64,000 nt of DNA. Origin: JAICSD01 sp035637115. Lineage in GTDB: Bacteria; Acidobacteriota; Vicinamibacteria; Vicinamibacterales; 2-12-FULL-66-21. Under the pieces are notes generated by a model that did no database searches, was not told the DNA's origin, and saw nothing but the letters and a program-made list of their open reading frames with translations. Positions 33,017 through 42,638 of this stretch are shown here, in pieces; position 1 is the stretch's first letter; the number at the start of each line of letters is the position of its first letter. Both the position numbers and the translations under genes were made by a program. The stretch is from NCBI GenBank assembly GCA_035637115.1, contig DASPXV010000091.1, positions 23,770-87,769 of the forward strand, given 5' to 3'.

Positions 33017-33364
33017 GTGCCAAATAAAGAGCGTGCAAAGGCTGACGTTCTCCAGGGAACGCTGGACCTCATGCTCCTGCAGACGCTTGCCACGCTTGGG
33101 CCACTCCACGGCTACTCGATCGCCGCGCGCCTGGAGCAGGTGTCGGCCGGCGCACTTCAAATCAATATGGGGACGCTCTACCCTGGACTGATGCGCCTGG
33201 AACAGCGCGGTCTTGTACGATCCGAGTGGAACGTGACCGACACCAACCGGAAAGCGCGTTTCTACAGCATCACGGCCGCTGGACGCCGGCAACTTGCCGC
33301 CGAGAAAGCGGAGTGGGATCGCATGACGACCATCATGCACGCATTGCTGCACGACCAGAGTTAG
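33017..33364 (+). CDS. PadR-family transcriptional regulator
   Basis: A 115-residue winged-helix protein (GTG start): LQGTLDLMLLQTLATLGPLH and GYSIAARLEQ form the recognition fold, INMGTLYPGLMRLEQRGLV is the PadR signature, and the wing is TDTNRKARFYSITAAGRRQL. PadR proteins repress neighbouring transporter or detoxification genes and respond to small molecules. It lies 18 bp before an ADOP permease, the common pairing in Acidobacteria, and probably represses that permease operon. An imperfect inverted pattern around the start (ACACGTGATACACC...AGTGTG, 32998-33020) is a possible operator. Confidence 0.9.
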   Translation: MPNKERAKADVLQGTLDLMLLQTLATLGPLHGYSIAARLEQVSAGALQINMGTLYPGLMRLEQRGLVRSEWNVTDTNRKARFYSITAAGRRQLAAEKAEWDRMTTIMHALLHDQS

Positions 33365-33382
33365 CTGGAAGGAAGAGTGCGA

Positions 33383-36019
33383 ATGTCCAGCCTCCGCGAG
33401 TGGATCAGGCGGCTCTGGGGAACTCTCCGTCCAAAGCGCGACGATAGCGATCTGGAAGAGGAACTTTGGCTGCATCTGGAACTCGCCGCCGAGGAAGCGG
33501 TGCGTGCTGGTCACGCACCGGAGCAGGCGCGGCAGGCAGCACGGATTCGAGTCGGAGGCGTCGCACAAGCGATCGAGTCCCTGCGCGACCAACGCGGCCT
33601 GCCCTGGCTGGACCATCTTGCGCGCGATGTCCGGTACGCCTTGCGCCAGATTCGACGCAATCCGGCCTTCTCGAGCATCGCCATCGCGACACTGGCGCTG
33701 GGCATCGGCGTCAACACCGCGATGTTCAGCGCCGTCGATGCGGTACTCATTCGTCCCCTGCCTTTCGCCGACGCCGACCGTCTCGTCATGATCTGGGACG
33801 ACGACAGGGGTCGGACCGGTTCCCGGAAGTTCTTTTCCACGCCACCGGAATGGGATGAGTGGCGGCGGCACAACACGGTGTTCACCGACATCGCCGCCAG
33901 CCAGCCTGGTGACGCGGCACTGTCCAACAACGGCGCGCCCGAAGAGCTTCCCGCGCGCAAAGTCACCGCAAATTTCTGGAGCGTGCTGGGCGCGGAACCG
34001 CTGCTCGGACGCGTCTTCACGGAAGAGGAAGACGCTCGAGGCGCGAGGGTCGTCGTCATCAGCCATGGACTCTGGCAGCGGCGCTTCGGCGCATCCCCGG
34101 ACGTAGTGAACCGTACGATCACGCTCAACGACAATCCGTATCAAGTGATCGGCGTGCTGCCCCGCGAGTTCTATTTCATGCCCGCGCGCGATATCGACGT
34201 CTGGATGCCGGCCGCCTTCTCCGCTGCGATGTTAAGGAACTGGGGGTGGCACGACGTGCACTGCGTCGCCCGGCTCAAGCCCGGCGTCACGCTGCGTCAG
34301 GCCAGCGAATCCATGGCGGCGCTCAGCCTGCAGGTGACGGCGCCGCATTTCAACCGTCCGCGTGCGGCCGTGGTGGTCCCGTTGCGGGAAGAGCTGGCGG
34401 GCAAGACGGGGTCGTCTCTGATCATGCTGCTCTGCGCGTCGGCGGCCGTTCTGCTGATTGCCTGCGTCAATCTGGCGAATCTTCTGATGTCGCGCGCCGC
34501 GGTGCGGCACCGCGAAGTGGCCGTCCGTGCGGCGCTTGGCGCAGGACGCGGCAGATTGATCGCACAGTTCCTGATTGAAAGCCTGGTGCTCGCGGGTCTC
34601 GGCGCCGTCGCCGGACTCGCGCTCGCCATCCCGGTCATGCGGTTCCTGGAAACGCTGGTGCCGCAGACGATGGCTGCGGTGCGGCTGACGCTCGACTGGC
34701 GAGTGCTGGCGTTCTCGGCGGGCATCGCCACGGCCGCCGGATTGACCTTTGGACTGACGCCCGCACTCGGCGGGTCGCGGCGGGCGTTACAGCAAGGACT
34801 GCACGACGGCGGCCGCGGCAGCGCAGGCGCGCGCAGCCATTGGTTCCAGCATGCGCTGATCGTCACCGAAACGGCGCTCGCCGTCGTGCTCCTGACGAGC
34901 GGTGCACTGCTCCTGCAGACGTTTCAGCATCTGAGGCAGCTCGATCTCGGCATCCGCAGCGAACGGCTGCTGACCTTCGTCACGCCGCTCTTCCGCTATC
35001 GCGATTTCGACAGGCGCGTGGCCTTCGTGAACGCCGAACTCGAACACGTCCGCGCCATTCCCGGCGTCGTCAACGCCGGCGCGATTTCGCGAGTCCCCCT
35101 GACGGTCAACGACCAGGCGACTTTCTATATTCTCGCGGGCCAGACCGGCGCGCAGGCGCGTGAGCAAGTGGCGCTCTCGCGCGTCGTGACCCGCGATTAC
35201 TTCGCTACCGTCGGGGCCCGCCTGCACGAAGGACGCTTCTTCGACGCCTCCGATCAGCGGTCTGAATCGCCGGTCGCGATCGTCAACGAATCCTTTGCCG
35301 ATCGCAACTTTCCAGAACGGTCACCGATAGGCGCGCGGTTCCAGTTCGGACGCTGGGGCAGCAAGAACTACTGGTACACCATCGTCGGCGTCGTGAAGGA
35401 AATCCGCGATCGCGGCGTTGCGGAAGAACTGCAGCCCACGGTCTATCGCGTGCACGAGCAGGCGGACCAGACCGGCGACCAGCCGAGCGGAATCGTGGTT
35501 CGTACGGCGGTCGAGCCCACGTCGATTGTGGCGGCGGTTCGGGCTGCGATCTGGTCCATAGACAAGAACCAGCCGGTCGCGCGCGTGCAAACGCTTGACG
35601 ACATCGTGGCTCGCCAGCTGGCCGTCCCGTCGCAGAATACGGCGCTCTCGAGCGCGTTCGCGCTGCTCGCGCTGTTGCTCGCATCGCTCGGACTGTACGG
35701 CGTCCTCTCCTACGCGGTGACCCAACGCACCAACGAGATCGGCGTGCGCATGGCGTTGGGCGCGACGTCGAAGGACATCCTGCTCTCCTTCAGCAAACGC
35801 GGTCTTGCGTTGACGCTCGCCGGACTCGCGATCGGCGTCGTCCTGGCGGCCGTCGCGGCGCGCTTGATGGCCACGCTCTTCTATGGCTTCCGGCCCACCT
35901 ATATCCCGGCTGTCGCCGTGGTATCGATCATTCTTCTGTCGGTCGCCGCCCTGGCGTGTTTCGTCCCGGCGCGTCGCGCGTCGCGCGTCAATCCGCTGAT
36001 CGCCCTGCAGCACGAGTAG
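33383..36019 (+). CDS. ADOP-family FtsX/MacB-like permease with N-terminal prefix domain
   Basis: A protein of about 878 residues. Residues 1-80 form the soluble prefix domain typical of acidobacterial permeases (EELWLHLELAAEEAVRAGH). A membrane helix (about 95-120, FSSIAIATLALGIGVNTAMF) and a large periplasmic MacB-type domain follow; then a first FtsX block of three helices (from LLCASAAVLLIACVNLANLL), a second periplasmic domain, and a second FtsX block ending PARRASRVNPLIALQHE. These duplicated permeases act with a separate LolD/MacB-type ATPase; none is adjacent. ATG 33383 is 8 bases from GGAAGG; a GTG at 33377 is the alternative. Confidence 0.88.
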   Translation: MSSLREWIRRLWGTLRPKRDDSDLEEELWLHLELAAEEAVRAGHAPEQARQAARIRVGGVAQAIESLRDQRGLPWLDHLARDVRYALRQIRRNPAFSSIAIATLALGIGVNTAMFSAVDAVLIRPLPFADADRLVMIWDDDRGRTGSRKFFSTPPEWDEWRRHNTVFTDIAASQPGDAALSNNGAPEELPARKVTANFWSVLGAEPLLGRVFTEEEDARGARVVVISHGLWQRRFGASPDVVNRTITLNDNPYQVIGVLPREFYFMPARDIDVWMPAAFSAAMLRNWGWHDVHCVARLKPGVTLRQASESMAALSLQVTAPHFNRPRAAVVVPLREELAGKTGSSLIMLLCASAAVLLIACVNLANLLMSRAAVRHREVAVRAALGAGRGRLIAQFLIESLVLAGLGAVAGLALAIPVMRFLETLVPQTMAAVRLTLDWRVLAFSAGIATAAGLTFGLTPALGGSRRALQQGLHDGGRGSAGARSHWFQHALIVTETALAVVLLTSGALLLQTFQHLRQLDLGIRSERLLTFVTPLFRYRDFDRRVAFVNAELEHVRAIPGVVNAGAISRVPLTVNDQATFYILAGQTGAQAREQVALSRVVTRDYFATVGARLHEGRFFDASDQRSESPVAIVNESFADRNFPERSPIGARFQFGRWGSKNYWYTIVGVVKEIRDRGVAEELQPTVYRVHEQADQTGDQPSGIVVRTAVEPTSIVAAVRAAIWSIDKNQPVARVQTLDDIVARQLAVPSQNTALSSAFALLALLLASLGLYGVLSYAVTQRTNEIGVRMALGATSKDILLSFSKRGLALTLAGLAIGVVLAAVAARLMATLFYGFRPTYIPAVAVVSIILLSVAALACFVPARRASRVNPLIALQHE

Positions 36020-36104
36020 GGCCCACGCACCCGCCGAGTCGGCCAACGCCTCGCCTGGCGATTCCGTCTAAGATTCCGCATCGCACCGCACCTCGAGGTG
36101 ACAT

Positions 36105-38567
36105 ATGACGTGGCGGTCATCCGCGGATCTGATCTCTCTTGAAGGCAGGTACGCGGTCAGACGAATCGTGAAGAATCCCGCGTTCGCGATCGTTGCATCG
36201 TTGTCGCTGGCGCTCGGTATCGGCGTCACTACCGCTGCGTTCAGCGTCCTCTACGCCGTCCTCCTCCGCGCACTTCCGGTAAGAGACCCCGGTGCCCTCG
36301 TCGTCATTTCAGCTCGCAATCCGGCGGCGCAATACAGCATGTCGCACCCCGCGTACCTGTACCTGCGCGACCACACGTCGACCCTCGACGGCGTCGTGTC
36401 GTTCCGCTCGACCCCCATCAACGTCAACACTGGCGCGGCAACCGAACGCGCCACGGGCATGCTCGTCTCCGGCAACTATTTCGGCGTGCTCGGCGTCTCG
36501 ATGGCAGAAGGCACGCCGATTCTGCCGGAGGACGATCGGATACCCGAAAGCGGTGGAGCTCGCGGCGTCGTCGCCGTGCTCGGACATCAATTCTGGACGC
36601 GGCGGTTTGGCGCGGACCGGGCAGTGCTCGGGCGCTCGATCCGCGTGAACGGCGGGCCGGTGACGATCGTTGGCATCGCCCCGCCGGATTTTCATGGGAC
36701 ACGAATTGGATCGCTGCCCGATGTCTTCCTCCCGATGATGTTTGCCAACCGCGTTTTCGAGGCGCCAATCTGGGTCCTGAATCCGCGCAACAACTGGCTG
36801 CGCATCATGGGACGATTGAGGTCCGGCGCAACGTCGGCGCAGGCGCAGGCGGAACTGACGGTTGCCTATCGCCGGTTTCACCAGGACGTCATCGTGCCCC
36901 TCGCCAACAACGACGACGCCCGACGGCGGGCGCGCGAGACATCGATCGCGCTGGAGCCGGGATACACCGGTCTGCTCGAAATGGGCAACACGGTAAGGCC
37001 GACGTTGTACGGCCTCATGGGGCTGGTGGCGGTCGTATTCCTCATCGCGTGTACAAACGTTGCCAGCTTGATGGTCACCCGCGCTGAACGGCTGCACCGC
37101 GAAACCGCGATCTATCTCGCACTCGGCGCAACTCGAACTCGTCTCTGGTGCAGGCATTTTGTCGAAACATCGATCATTGCTGCGATTGGCCTCTGCCTCG
37201 GGCTGGCGCTTGCGACATCGATGTCGGGTCTGTTGGCGCAACTCCTGCCGCCGGGTCAGCAATTTCGGATCGCCGTGGATCGCGAGGTGCTGGCGGTTTC
37301 CATGTTCCTCGGCCTGCTCACGACGTTCATGCTGACGGCGGTGACGGCGAGGCACGGCATGCAAGTCGGGATCAGCCGTGCACTTAAAGGAGAGGACATC
37401 GCCACCCGGCTGCGGTTGCGCAAGGCGCTGATCGTTGGACAGCTCGCGCTGTCGGTGGTCGTCCTCGCCGGCGCCGCCTTGTTTGTCCAGACCGTGACCA
37501 ACCTTGGCCGCGTGGACACAGGATTCGAGCGGAACCGCGTGCTGATCGCGTCACTCGCGCCCGGCGGATATTCCCCCCAGCAGCGAGAGTCGTTCTACGC
37601 GCGCGTGCTCGACGACGTGAGAGCGATTCCGGGCGTCGTGGCTGCCGCACTGGCGAACGACGAGCCGCTCGGTGTCGGCACGGGCTGGACGATCACGGTG
37701 CGGCAGGATCCCGCCGTCACGCCTGAGCAGGAGACGGCATCCGTCACCTTCATCTCGCCGGACTATTTCAAGACGATGGGCATTCCGCTTCTGCGCGGCC
37801 GGGATTTCACGAGCCGCGACCAGTCGAATCCCTCGCGGCCGATCATCGTCAATGAGAATTTCGTCAGGACGTACGTGACGAGCGGTGATCCGCTCGGATC
37901 CCGCGTCAGGAGTTTCAAAACCACTTACGAGATTGTCGGCATCGTGCGCGACAGCGCCTCCACCGGCCTTCGGGATCTCGATCAGCACATGATGTACGTG
38001 CCGGGCGGTGACGGCGTGTTGTTCATGCGCAATGCGGTGCTGCACGTGCGCACCGCGGTGCCGCCGACGAACGTGCAACCCGCGATCGAAGCGGCCATTC
38101 ACCGGATCGATCCGGACGTCCCCGTGTTCAACGTCCGGACGATCGATCAGCAGATCGAGAGGTTCATGGTCCGGGAACGCACATTTGCGATGCTCTCGTC
38201 GACGTTTGGTCTGCTCGCCGTTCTGCTGTGCGCTGTCGGGCTTTATGGCGTCATCTCAAACGCGGTCAGCCGCCGGACCAAAGAGCTCGGTGTCCGGCTG
38301 GCGCTCGGCGCGGGGCCGCACCGGGTCATCCGGCTCGTGCTCCGGGAAGCCGGCCTGCTCGCGTTACTTGGCGTCACCGCGGGTGTGCCGTCCGCGCTGT
38401 TGATCGGCCGCGGCATCCGCTCGCTGCTGTTCGGCGTCCAGCAGGATGACTGGAGAAGCATTGGAGCTGCGGTCGCGCTGCTGCTGACCGTGGCCGTCGT
38501 CGCCGCGTGGTTGCCCGCGCGGCGTGCGGCTCGAGTCGATCCGCTGGTTGCGCTGCGAGCGGAATAG
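36105..38567 (+). CDS. ADOP-family FtsX/MacB-like permease without prefix domain
   Basis: An 820-residue duplicated permease, 85 bp after the previous one and probably in the same operon. It starts directly at the first helix region (RYAVRRIVKNPAFAIVASLS, LALGIGVTTAAFSVLYAVLL) and lacks the ~80-residue N-terminal prefix. The MacB-type periplasmic domain, the FtsX block VVFLIACTNVASLMVTRAER, a second periplasmic domain and the final block ending WLPARRAARVDPLVALRAE are complete. The pair of permeases under one PadR regulator suggests a heteromeric complex, or two exporters of related substrates; no ATPase gene is present here. Confidence 0.88.
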   Translation: MTWRSSADLISLEGRYAVRRIVKNPAFAIVASLSLALGIGVTTAAFSVLYAVLLRALPVRDPGALVVISARNPAAQYSMSHPAYLYLRDHTSTLDGVVSFRSTPINVNTGAATERATGMLVSGNYFGVLGVSMAEGTPILPEDDRIPESGGARGVVAVLGHQFWTRRFGADRAVLGRSIRVNGGPVTIVGIAPPDFHGTRIGSLPDVFLPMMFANRVFEAPIWVLNPRNNWLRIMGRLRSGATSAQAQAELTVAYRRFHQDVIVPLANNDDARRRARETSIALEPGYTGLLEMGNTVRPTLYGLMGLVAVVFLIACTNVASLMVTRAERLHRETAIYLALGATRTRLWCRHFVETSIIAAIGLCLGLALATSMSGLLAQLLPPGQQFRIAVDREVLAVSMFLGLLTTFMLTAVTARHGMQVGISRALKGEDIATRLRLRKALIVGQLALSVVVLAGAALFVQTVTNLGRVDTGFERNRVLIASLAPGGYSPQQRESFYARVLDDVRAIPGVVAAALANDEPLGVGTGWTITVRQDPAVTPEQETASVTFISPDYFKTMGIPLLRGRDFTSRDQSNPSRPIIVNENFVRTYVTSGDPLGSRVRSFKTTYEIVGIVRDSASTGLRDLDQHMMYVPGGDGVLFMRNAVLHVRTAVPPTNVQPAIEAAIHRIDPDVPVFNVRTIDQQIERFMVRERTFAMLSSTFGLLAVLLCAVGLYGVISNAVSRRTKELGVRLALGAGPHRVIRLVLREAGLLALLGVTAGVPSALLIGRGIRSLLFGVQQDDWRSIGAAVALLLTVAVVAAWLPARRAARVDPLVALRAE

Positions 38568-38584
38568 GAGCAGGTCGGCCCTTT

Positions 38585-38983
38585 TTATCCCTCGGACGCG
38601 ATCGTCAATCTGAATCCGCTCGGATCGGTAACCTCAAATGCCCGGCTGCCCCACGGCGTGTCATGCGGCTCCGCATCCAGCGCGATCCCGGCTTTCCTGG
38701 CATCAGCCGCGAGTTGATCGATGTTCTGCGCCGTGCCGACGAAAATCCGCATACCCACACCTTTCTGCCGGTCACGACCCTTTTTCCAATCGTCCTGACT
38801 GAGACTGATCCGGGCCTCGCCTGCGCGCAGCATCACGCCAAGCAGGACTCCCTTCTCTTCCCATCGTTCTTCGATCCCAAAGCCCAGCCCCTCGAAAAAA
38901 GCCACGCTCCGTTGGAGATTGTCCACGGTGAGCATGGGGGAGACGGTCTTCGCCTGCAAACGAGTGTCGAGTGTTGTCGCCAT
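38585..38983 (-). CDS. VOC-superfamily protein (132 aa)
   Basis: A single-unit vicinal oxygen chelate protein: SPMLTVDNLQRSVAFFEGLG, then LRAGEARISLSQDDWKKGRD, and FEVTDPSGFRLTIAS at the C-terminus. These are the strands and the DPxG turn of the glyoxalase/bleomycin-resistance fold. It lies 30 bp downstream of a tandem VOC gene on the same strand, and a good Shine-Dalgarno (GAGGAGG region) is placed before its ATG, so the two are probably co-transcribed. It is convergent with the permease gene (17 bp). Substrate unknown. Confidence 0.85.
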   Translation of the reverse strand: MATTLDTRLQAKTVSPMLTVDNLQRSVAFFEGLGFGIEERWEEKGVLLGVMLRAGEARISLSQDDWKKGRDRQKGVGMRIFVGTAQNIDQLAADARKAGIALDAEPHDTPWGSRAFEVTDPSGFRLTIASEG

Positions 38984-39013
38984 GATTGGTACCTCCTCGC
39001 CGAAGCTGCTGCG

Positions 39014-39799
39014 CTACTGCGCCTTTCTTGCATGCAACGAGAACGCGGCTCCCTGCGGATCCATCGCATTCACTATCCAATCGCCGCCGGGAACCTCCAT
39101 CGGTCCGTTGAGGATTTTGCCGCCATTCGCTTTGACGCGCTCGGTGGCCGCGTTGATGTCGGGCACGCGGAAGTAAATCCCCCAGTGAGGCGGCACGTGC
39201 GCCAGCTCGGGCGGTTTGTTCATCATGCCGCCGATCATTCCGTGCGGCCGATTGAACATGTGGTATTTCCCCATCGCGCCCATATCCATCGTTTCGCTGG
39301 GCTGCCACTCGAAGACCTCGCTGTAGAACTTCATCGCGGCGGCCGCGTCGGTCGTCATCAGCTCGTGCCACGAGGCCTCACCCACTTCAGGGTCCGTCTC
39401 AGGACGCTCTTCGGTTGAAGACGGCTGAATGATGTAAAAGGCGGCCCCTTGCGGGTCCTTCATCATCTGAACGCGGCCGATGGTGGGCACGTCTATCAGC
39501 GGCGAAATCTCGCCTCCACCAAGTCGCTTGATGTGGGCCACAGCGTCCTCGAGCTTCGGGACACCGATATACATGGCCCAGAACGGCGGCATGTTCATGC
39601 CTTCCCGGCGTTTCATCAGGCCGGCAACCTGCCCCTGAGGAGTACGACTGAATATCGTGTAGGGATTGGGCGACGCCTCAAACGGCGCAGAGCGCCAGCC
39701 GAGCACATTCTTGTAGAACGTCTCGGCGGCTGCTGTGTCCGTCGTCATCAATTCGTGCCAGACGGGACGTCCGAGCAAACGTGAAGCGGTCGTTGTCAT
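39014..39799 (-). CDS. Tandem VOC-domain protein (261 aa)
   Basis: Two homologous VOC units in one chain: the first begins RPVWHELMTTDTAAAETFYK, the second ASWHELMTTDAAAAMKFYSE, and both close with a DPQGAAFY/DPQGAAFS strand. This duplicated type resembles the actinobacterial CFP-30B-like proteins. The start is ATG 39799 with AGGAGG upstream; the longer open frame lacks homology. Some members carry hydroxylase or ring-cleavage roles in secondary metabolism, but no such genes are close by. It follows the ankyrin gene on the same strand. Confidence 0.87.
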   Translation of the reverse strand: MTTTASRLLGRPVWHELMTTDTAAAETFYKNVLGWRSAPFEASPNPYTIFSRTPQGQVAGLMKRREGMNMPPFWAMYIGVPKLEDAVAHIKRLGGGEISPLIDVPTIGRVQMMKDPQGAAFYIIQPSSTEERPETDPEVGEASWHELMTTDAAAAMKFYSEVFEWQPSETMDMGAMGKYHMFNRPHGMIGGMMNKPPELAHVPPHWGIYFRVPDINAATERVKANGGKILNGPMEVPGGDWIVNAMDPQGAAFSLHARKAQ

Positions 39800-39980
39800 C
39801 GCAAGCCTCCTGATTCGAACGGATGATCTTGAAGAACACTCGTGAAGGTCCAGCGATCGATCAGTCTGCCACACTCGGTCGCGGAAGGGACATCAGATTC
39901 GTGCAACTGATCGGCTGGGACGAATGTCGAATCAATCCACAGCGCGCGCTCTTCGCGGAGGCTCAGCCGCACTCCTTTCG

Positions 39981-41307
39981 TTACGTGTTGGACGGGTGAT
40001 TCTTGAGAATCTGCACGATCGCCGGCTGTTGAAAGTGTTCGGCCCAGCCGATCGCGTCCCCGTCGTGCATGCTGTCGCGGATGCCTGGATCCGCTCCGGC
40101 GCCGAGAAGCAGGCGAACCATCTCCGCGTGGCCACGCGAAGCGGCCACGTGGAGCGGCGTGACGTCCGCCCCCGCTGGCCCAGCAGCCGTTGATATTTGC
40201 GCCGTGGGTGAGCAGCCATTTCACCGCCGCCACGTCGTTGCGCTGCGCCATCAGGTGCAGCGCCCCGCCACTCGCATCAATCAATCCGGGATTCTCGTGC
40301 AGCAGGTGCGTGGCCGTGTCCCAATCGCGCAGCGCAAGAAGCGCAACGAGGTCCATCGGACCGCCGCGCGGCGGACGATGTCCACGACCGGCACTCACGA
40401 GTTCCGCCGACACCATCGCGCCGATCTTCTCCATTACGCGACGATCGGTCTCTGGTGCACGCGCGTACACCGCCACCGGCTGCCCCGAGCCATCCACCGC
40501 CAATGGATCGGCGCCGAGTTCGAGCAACAGCGCGATCATCTCCTGGCGATTCTTCAGCACGGCGAAGTGCAGCGGCGTGCGGTGATTTTCGTTGCGACTC
40601 TGCCGGCGAGTGAGGGCAGACGGATCGGCTGCCACGATACGGCGAACTTCGTCCGCAAGGTTCATCGCGATTGCGGAGAAGATGTGATGCCGCGCGCCGC
40701 GACTCACGAGAAAATCCGCAACGGCACGATGCGCGGCGTCGTCGCATCCGTGCCAGCACGTTGCCCAACCGATTACCTCGAGTTCGTGGTCGTCACCGTG
40801 TCCGACGACATCACCGCCGGCGTCGGCCAGCCGCCGCACGACGTCCAGGTGACCAGCTGCCGCGGCCCAGTGCATCGCGTAGGTGTTGTCTCCTTTCTCG
40901 CGGGTGTTCACGTCCAGGCCGCGTCTCAGCAGGAGATCCACGGCCGCCAAGTGCCCATTGTTCGCGGCGTGGTGCAGCAGCGACCACTCGTACGGCTTCG
41001 ATTGGACGTGCAGGCTGTCAGGATGCTTGTCGAGCAGGACCGTCAGGATGTTCACGTCTCCGCTCCGTGCTGCATCGACCAGCTGTCCATTCACCGTCAG
41101 CGAATCGACATGCGTCTTGAGTGCCCGCCAGCTCGAAAACCCGTACTGTTTGGCCAGCTCGAACTGCGCGTCGGCGAGTTGCGCGTCCGTGTTGGCCTCG
41201 CGCAGTTCTGCGAGACGACGTTTCGCCTGCTTGCGGAGCCAATCAAGATCGGGTTTATCGGGAAGGGGCAGCGGAGCGGGCGCAGACCGGGGCGTCTGAT
41301 CGGACAT
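39981..41307 (-). CDS. Ankyrin-repeat protein with shared N-terminal module; frameshift near its 3' end
   Basis: From ATG 41307 (strong GGAAGGAAGG upstream) the protein opens with the same helical module as the LRR protein at 9225 (LDWLRKQAKRRLAEL, FELAKQYGFSSWRALKTHVD), then ankyrin repeats such as WSLLHHAANNGHLAAVDLLL and HRTPLHFAVLKNRQEMIALL. At a run of five C (plus strand 40169-40173), after HGANINGCWASG, the repeat match jumps frame and continues ADVTPLHVAASRGHAEMVRL to a natural stop at 39981. The unshifted frame instead runs on without homology to 39796, overlapping the next gene's start. The break is a recent mutation, a sequencing slip or ribosomal slippage. Confidence 0.7.
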
Positions 41308-42100
41308 GACACACCTTCCTTCCTTGAAAGGGATCAAGCCCTTTCAGTGCCCATCGTCCGCAGTCTGGGCGAGGAACGAAGGTTATGAACGAACGGCGGA
41401 GGGCGGGTTGAACCCTTTACGCGGACGGTCGGCCGCCCTCGCGGCACTTGGCCGGATGGTAACGCACAAAGGACGGTGGGACAAGCCAAGAGAAGCCGAA
41501 CGTGAGCATCGAGTGTACACGCCAGGTCATTCCGTTCGTTAGCTGCAGTTCGTGCCCGGCCCTTCGCGCGTCCGTCCTGGAGAATCAAGCGGCCTCGGTC
41601 ATCTCTCGTGATGTCGAGATACTCATCGAGGAATTCGATCCGTCGTTTCCAGAAGTCCAACACGTTGGCCTTCCGACTGATGACGTGCCCGCTGGGCGCG
41701 ACCTCGCGTGATCTCGTCTCCCTCATGCTGCGAGATGCAGGCATGCTCGGCGTCGCAGGAGTCGTGCTCGGCCTCGTCGCGACATTCGCGATCACACGCA
41801 CCACCGAAAAGCTGCTATTCGGTGTAACGCCGAGAGATCCCGCAACAATTGCCACCGCCGCGGTGCTGCTGATATCGGTCGTCTTACTCGCCAGTTGGAT
41901 TCCGGCACGGCGGGCGGGCCGTGTCGACCCATTTCGAAGTCGTACGGGAGCGATGACGATATCGCCAATGCCCATAAAAAATGCCCGATGCAGTACCGAT
42001 CTCCGATGTGGCGTTCGAACGCAACAAGCAACGATCGGCGCTGTTCGAGGCGCGTCGCTTCCGGAAGAGTCACGCGCGGTTCGCTAGACCGCCGACGATC
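41308..42100. other. Intergenic stretch with no intact gene
   Basis: About 790 bp between the ankyrin gene (start 41307) and the small protein at 42101. It contains a TGAAAGGG/CCCTTTCA inverted repeat at 41317-41338, just upstream of the ankyrin start and possibly its operator, and a permease remnant at 41690-41937. The 41340-41690 part has open frames on both strands but none resembles a protein family I know. Composition is like the surroundings. Confidence 0.5.
41690..41937 (+). pseudogene. C-terminal fragment of an ADOP/FtsX-type permease
   Basis: About 82 residues match the last FtsX block of the ADOP permeases: LGATSRDLVSLMLRDAGMLG, VVLGLVATFAITRTTEKLLF, GVTPRDPATIATAAVLL and WIPARRAGRVDP. 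The final residues (usually VALRxE) are replaced by an unrelated tail, and everything before this block is missing, so it is a remnant cut at both ends. A complete relative would be about 800 residues long. Confidence 0.75.
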
Positions 42101-42352
42101 TCATTGATGGCTTTCGTTTGAGGGCTCGCCGGCGTGCGGCCCGACCGACCCATCATCCAGCTCCAGGGCGGCGGATAACTGACCGAGCACCCGTTCGAGA
42201 CTTCTGTCGATCCGACGGAGATCGGATTTGAATTCGAGACTGTCAGTCCGATTGATCTCGATATCCATTTCGCGGATCCTTTGCCGGAGCAGGTCGCACA
42301 GCAATTGCGCATCCTCGCGGCTCAGCCTCAGTTCGATCTGCATTGCATTCAC
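42101..42352 (-). CDS. Small helical protein of unknown function (83 aa)
   Basis: The first 60 residues (MQIELRLSREDAQLLCDLLR, REMDIEINRTDSLEFKSDLR) form a regular amphipathic, heptad-like pattern, and the C-terminal 20 residues are polar and probably disordered. A purine-rich GGAGACGGG lies upstream. Such a pattern is much more ordered than random antisense translation in this GC-rich DNA, so I accept it as a gene. No family name known. The 286 bp between it and the next gene hold only a weak 48-codon frame that I do not support. Confidence 0.6.
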   Translation of the reverse strand: MNAMQIELRLSREDAQLLCDLLRQRIREMDIEINRTDSLEFKSDLRRIDRSLERVLGQLSAALELDDGSVGPHAGEPSNESHQ

Positions 42353-42638
42353 GTCCCGTCTCCTGCTTCACGTGCAAGCGCCAGACCGTCGCTGGATCGA
42401 CCCGGCGCATCGCAACGGCTGCCGAGCCGCGTCGACGAGCCGGTCAATCAGCGCAGCATACGTATTGTCCAGCCTCGGTCTTGGCGCGTCGTGCATACTC
42501 TCGCGGACTGTCAACATATGAACAATCCCGATGCTGCCGAAGTCGATCGTTCGTCCATCATGAGAACAACGGCGGAATTGCTGGCGGCCGTGAATACCTC
42601 GGACGCCGATCGCTGCTTGAGAATGGATCCTCTGCGCG

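Noticed and set aside
39796..39980. Extension of the ankyrin frame past 39981 into the next gene's start
   Set aside because: The ankyrin repeats continue in a different frame to a stop at 39981; the extension has no homology and covers the VOC gene's Shine-Dalgarno.
42368..42514. 48-codon minus-strand frame between the small helical protein and the FHA regulator
   Set aside because: No ribosome-binding site, no recognisable pattern, and short frames of this size arise by chance in GC-rich DNA.
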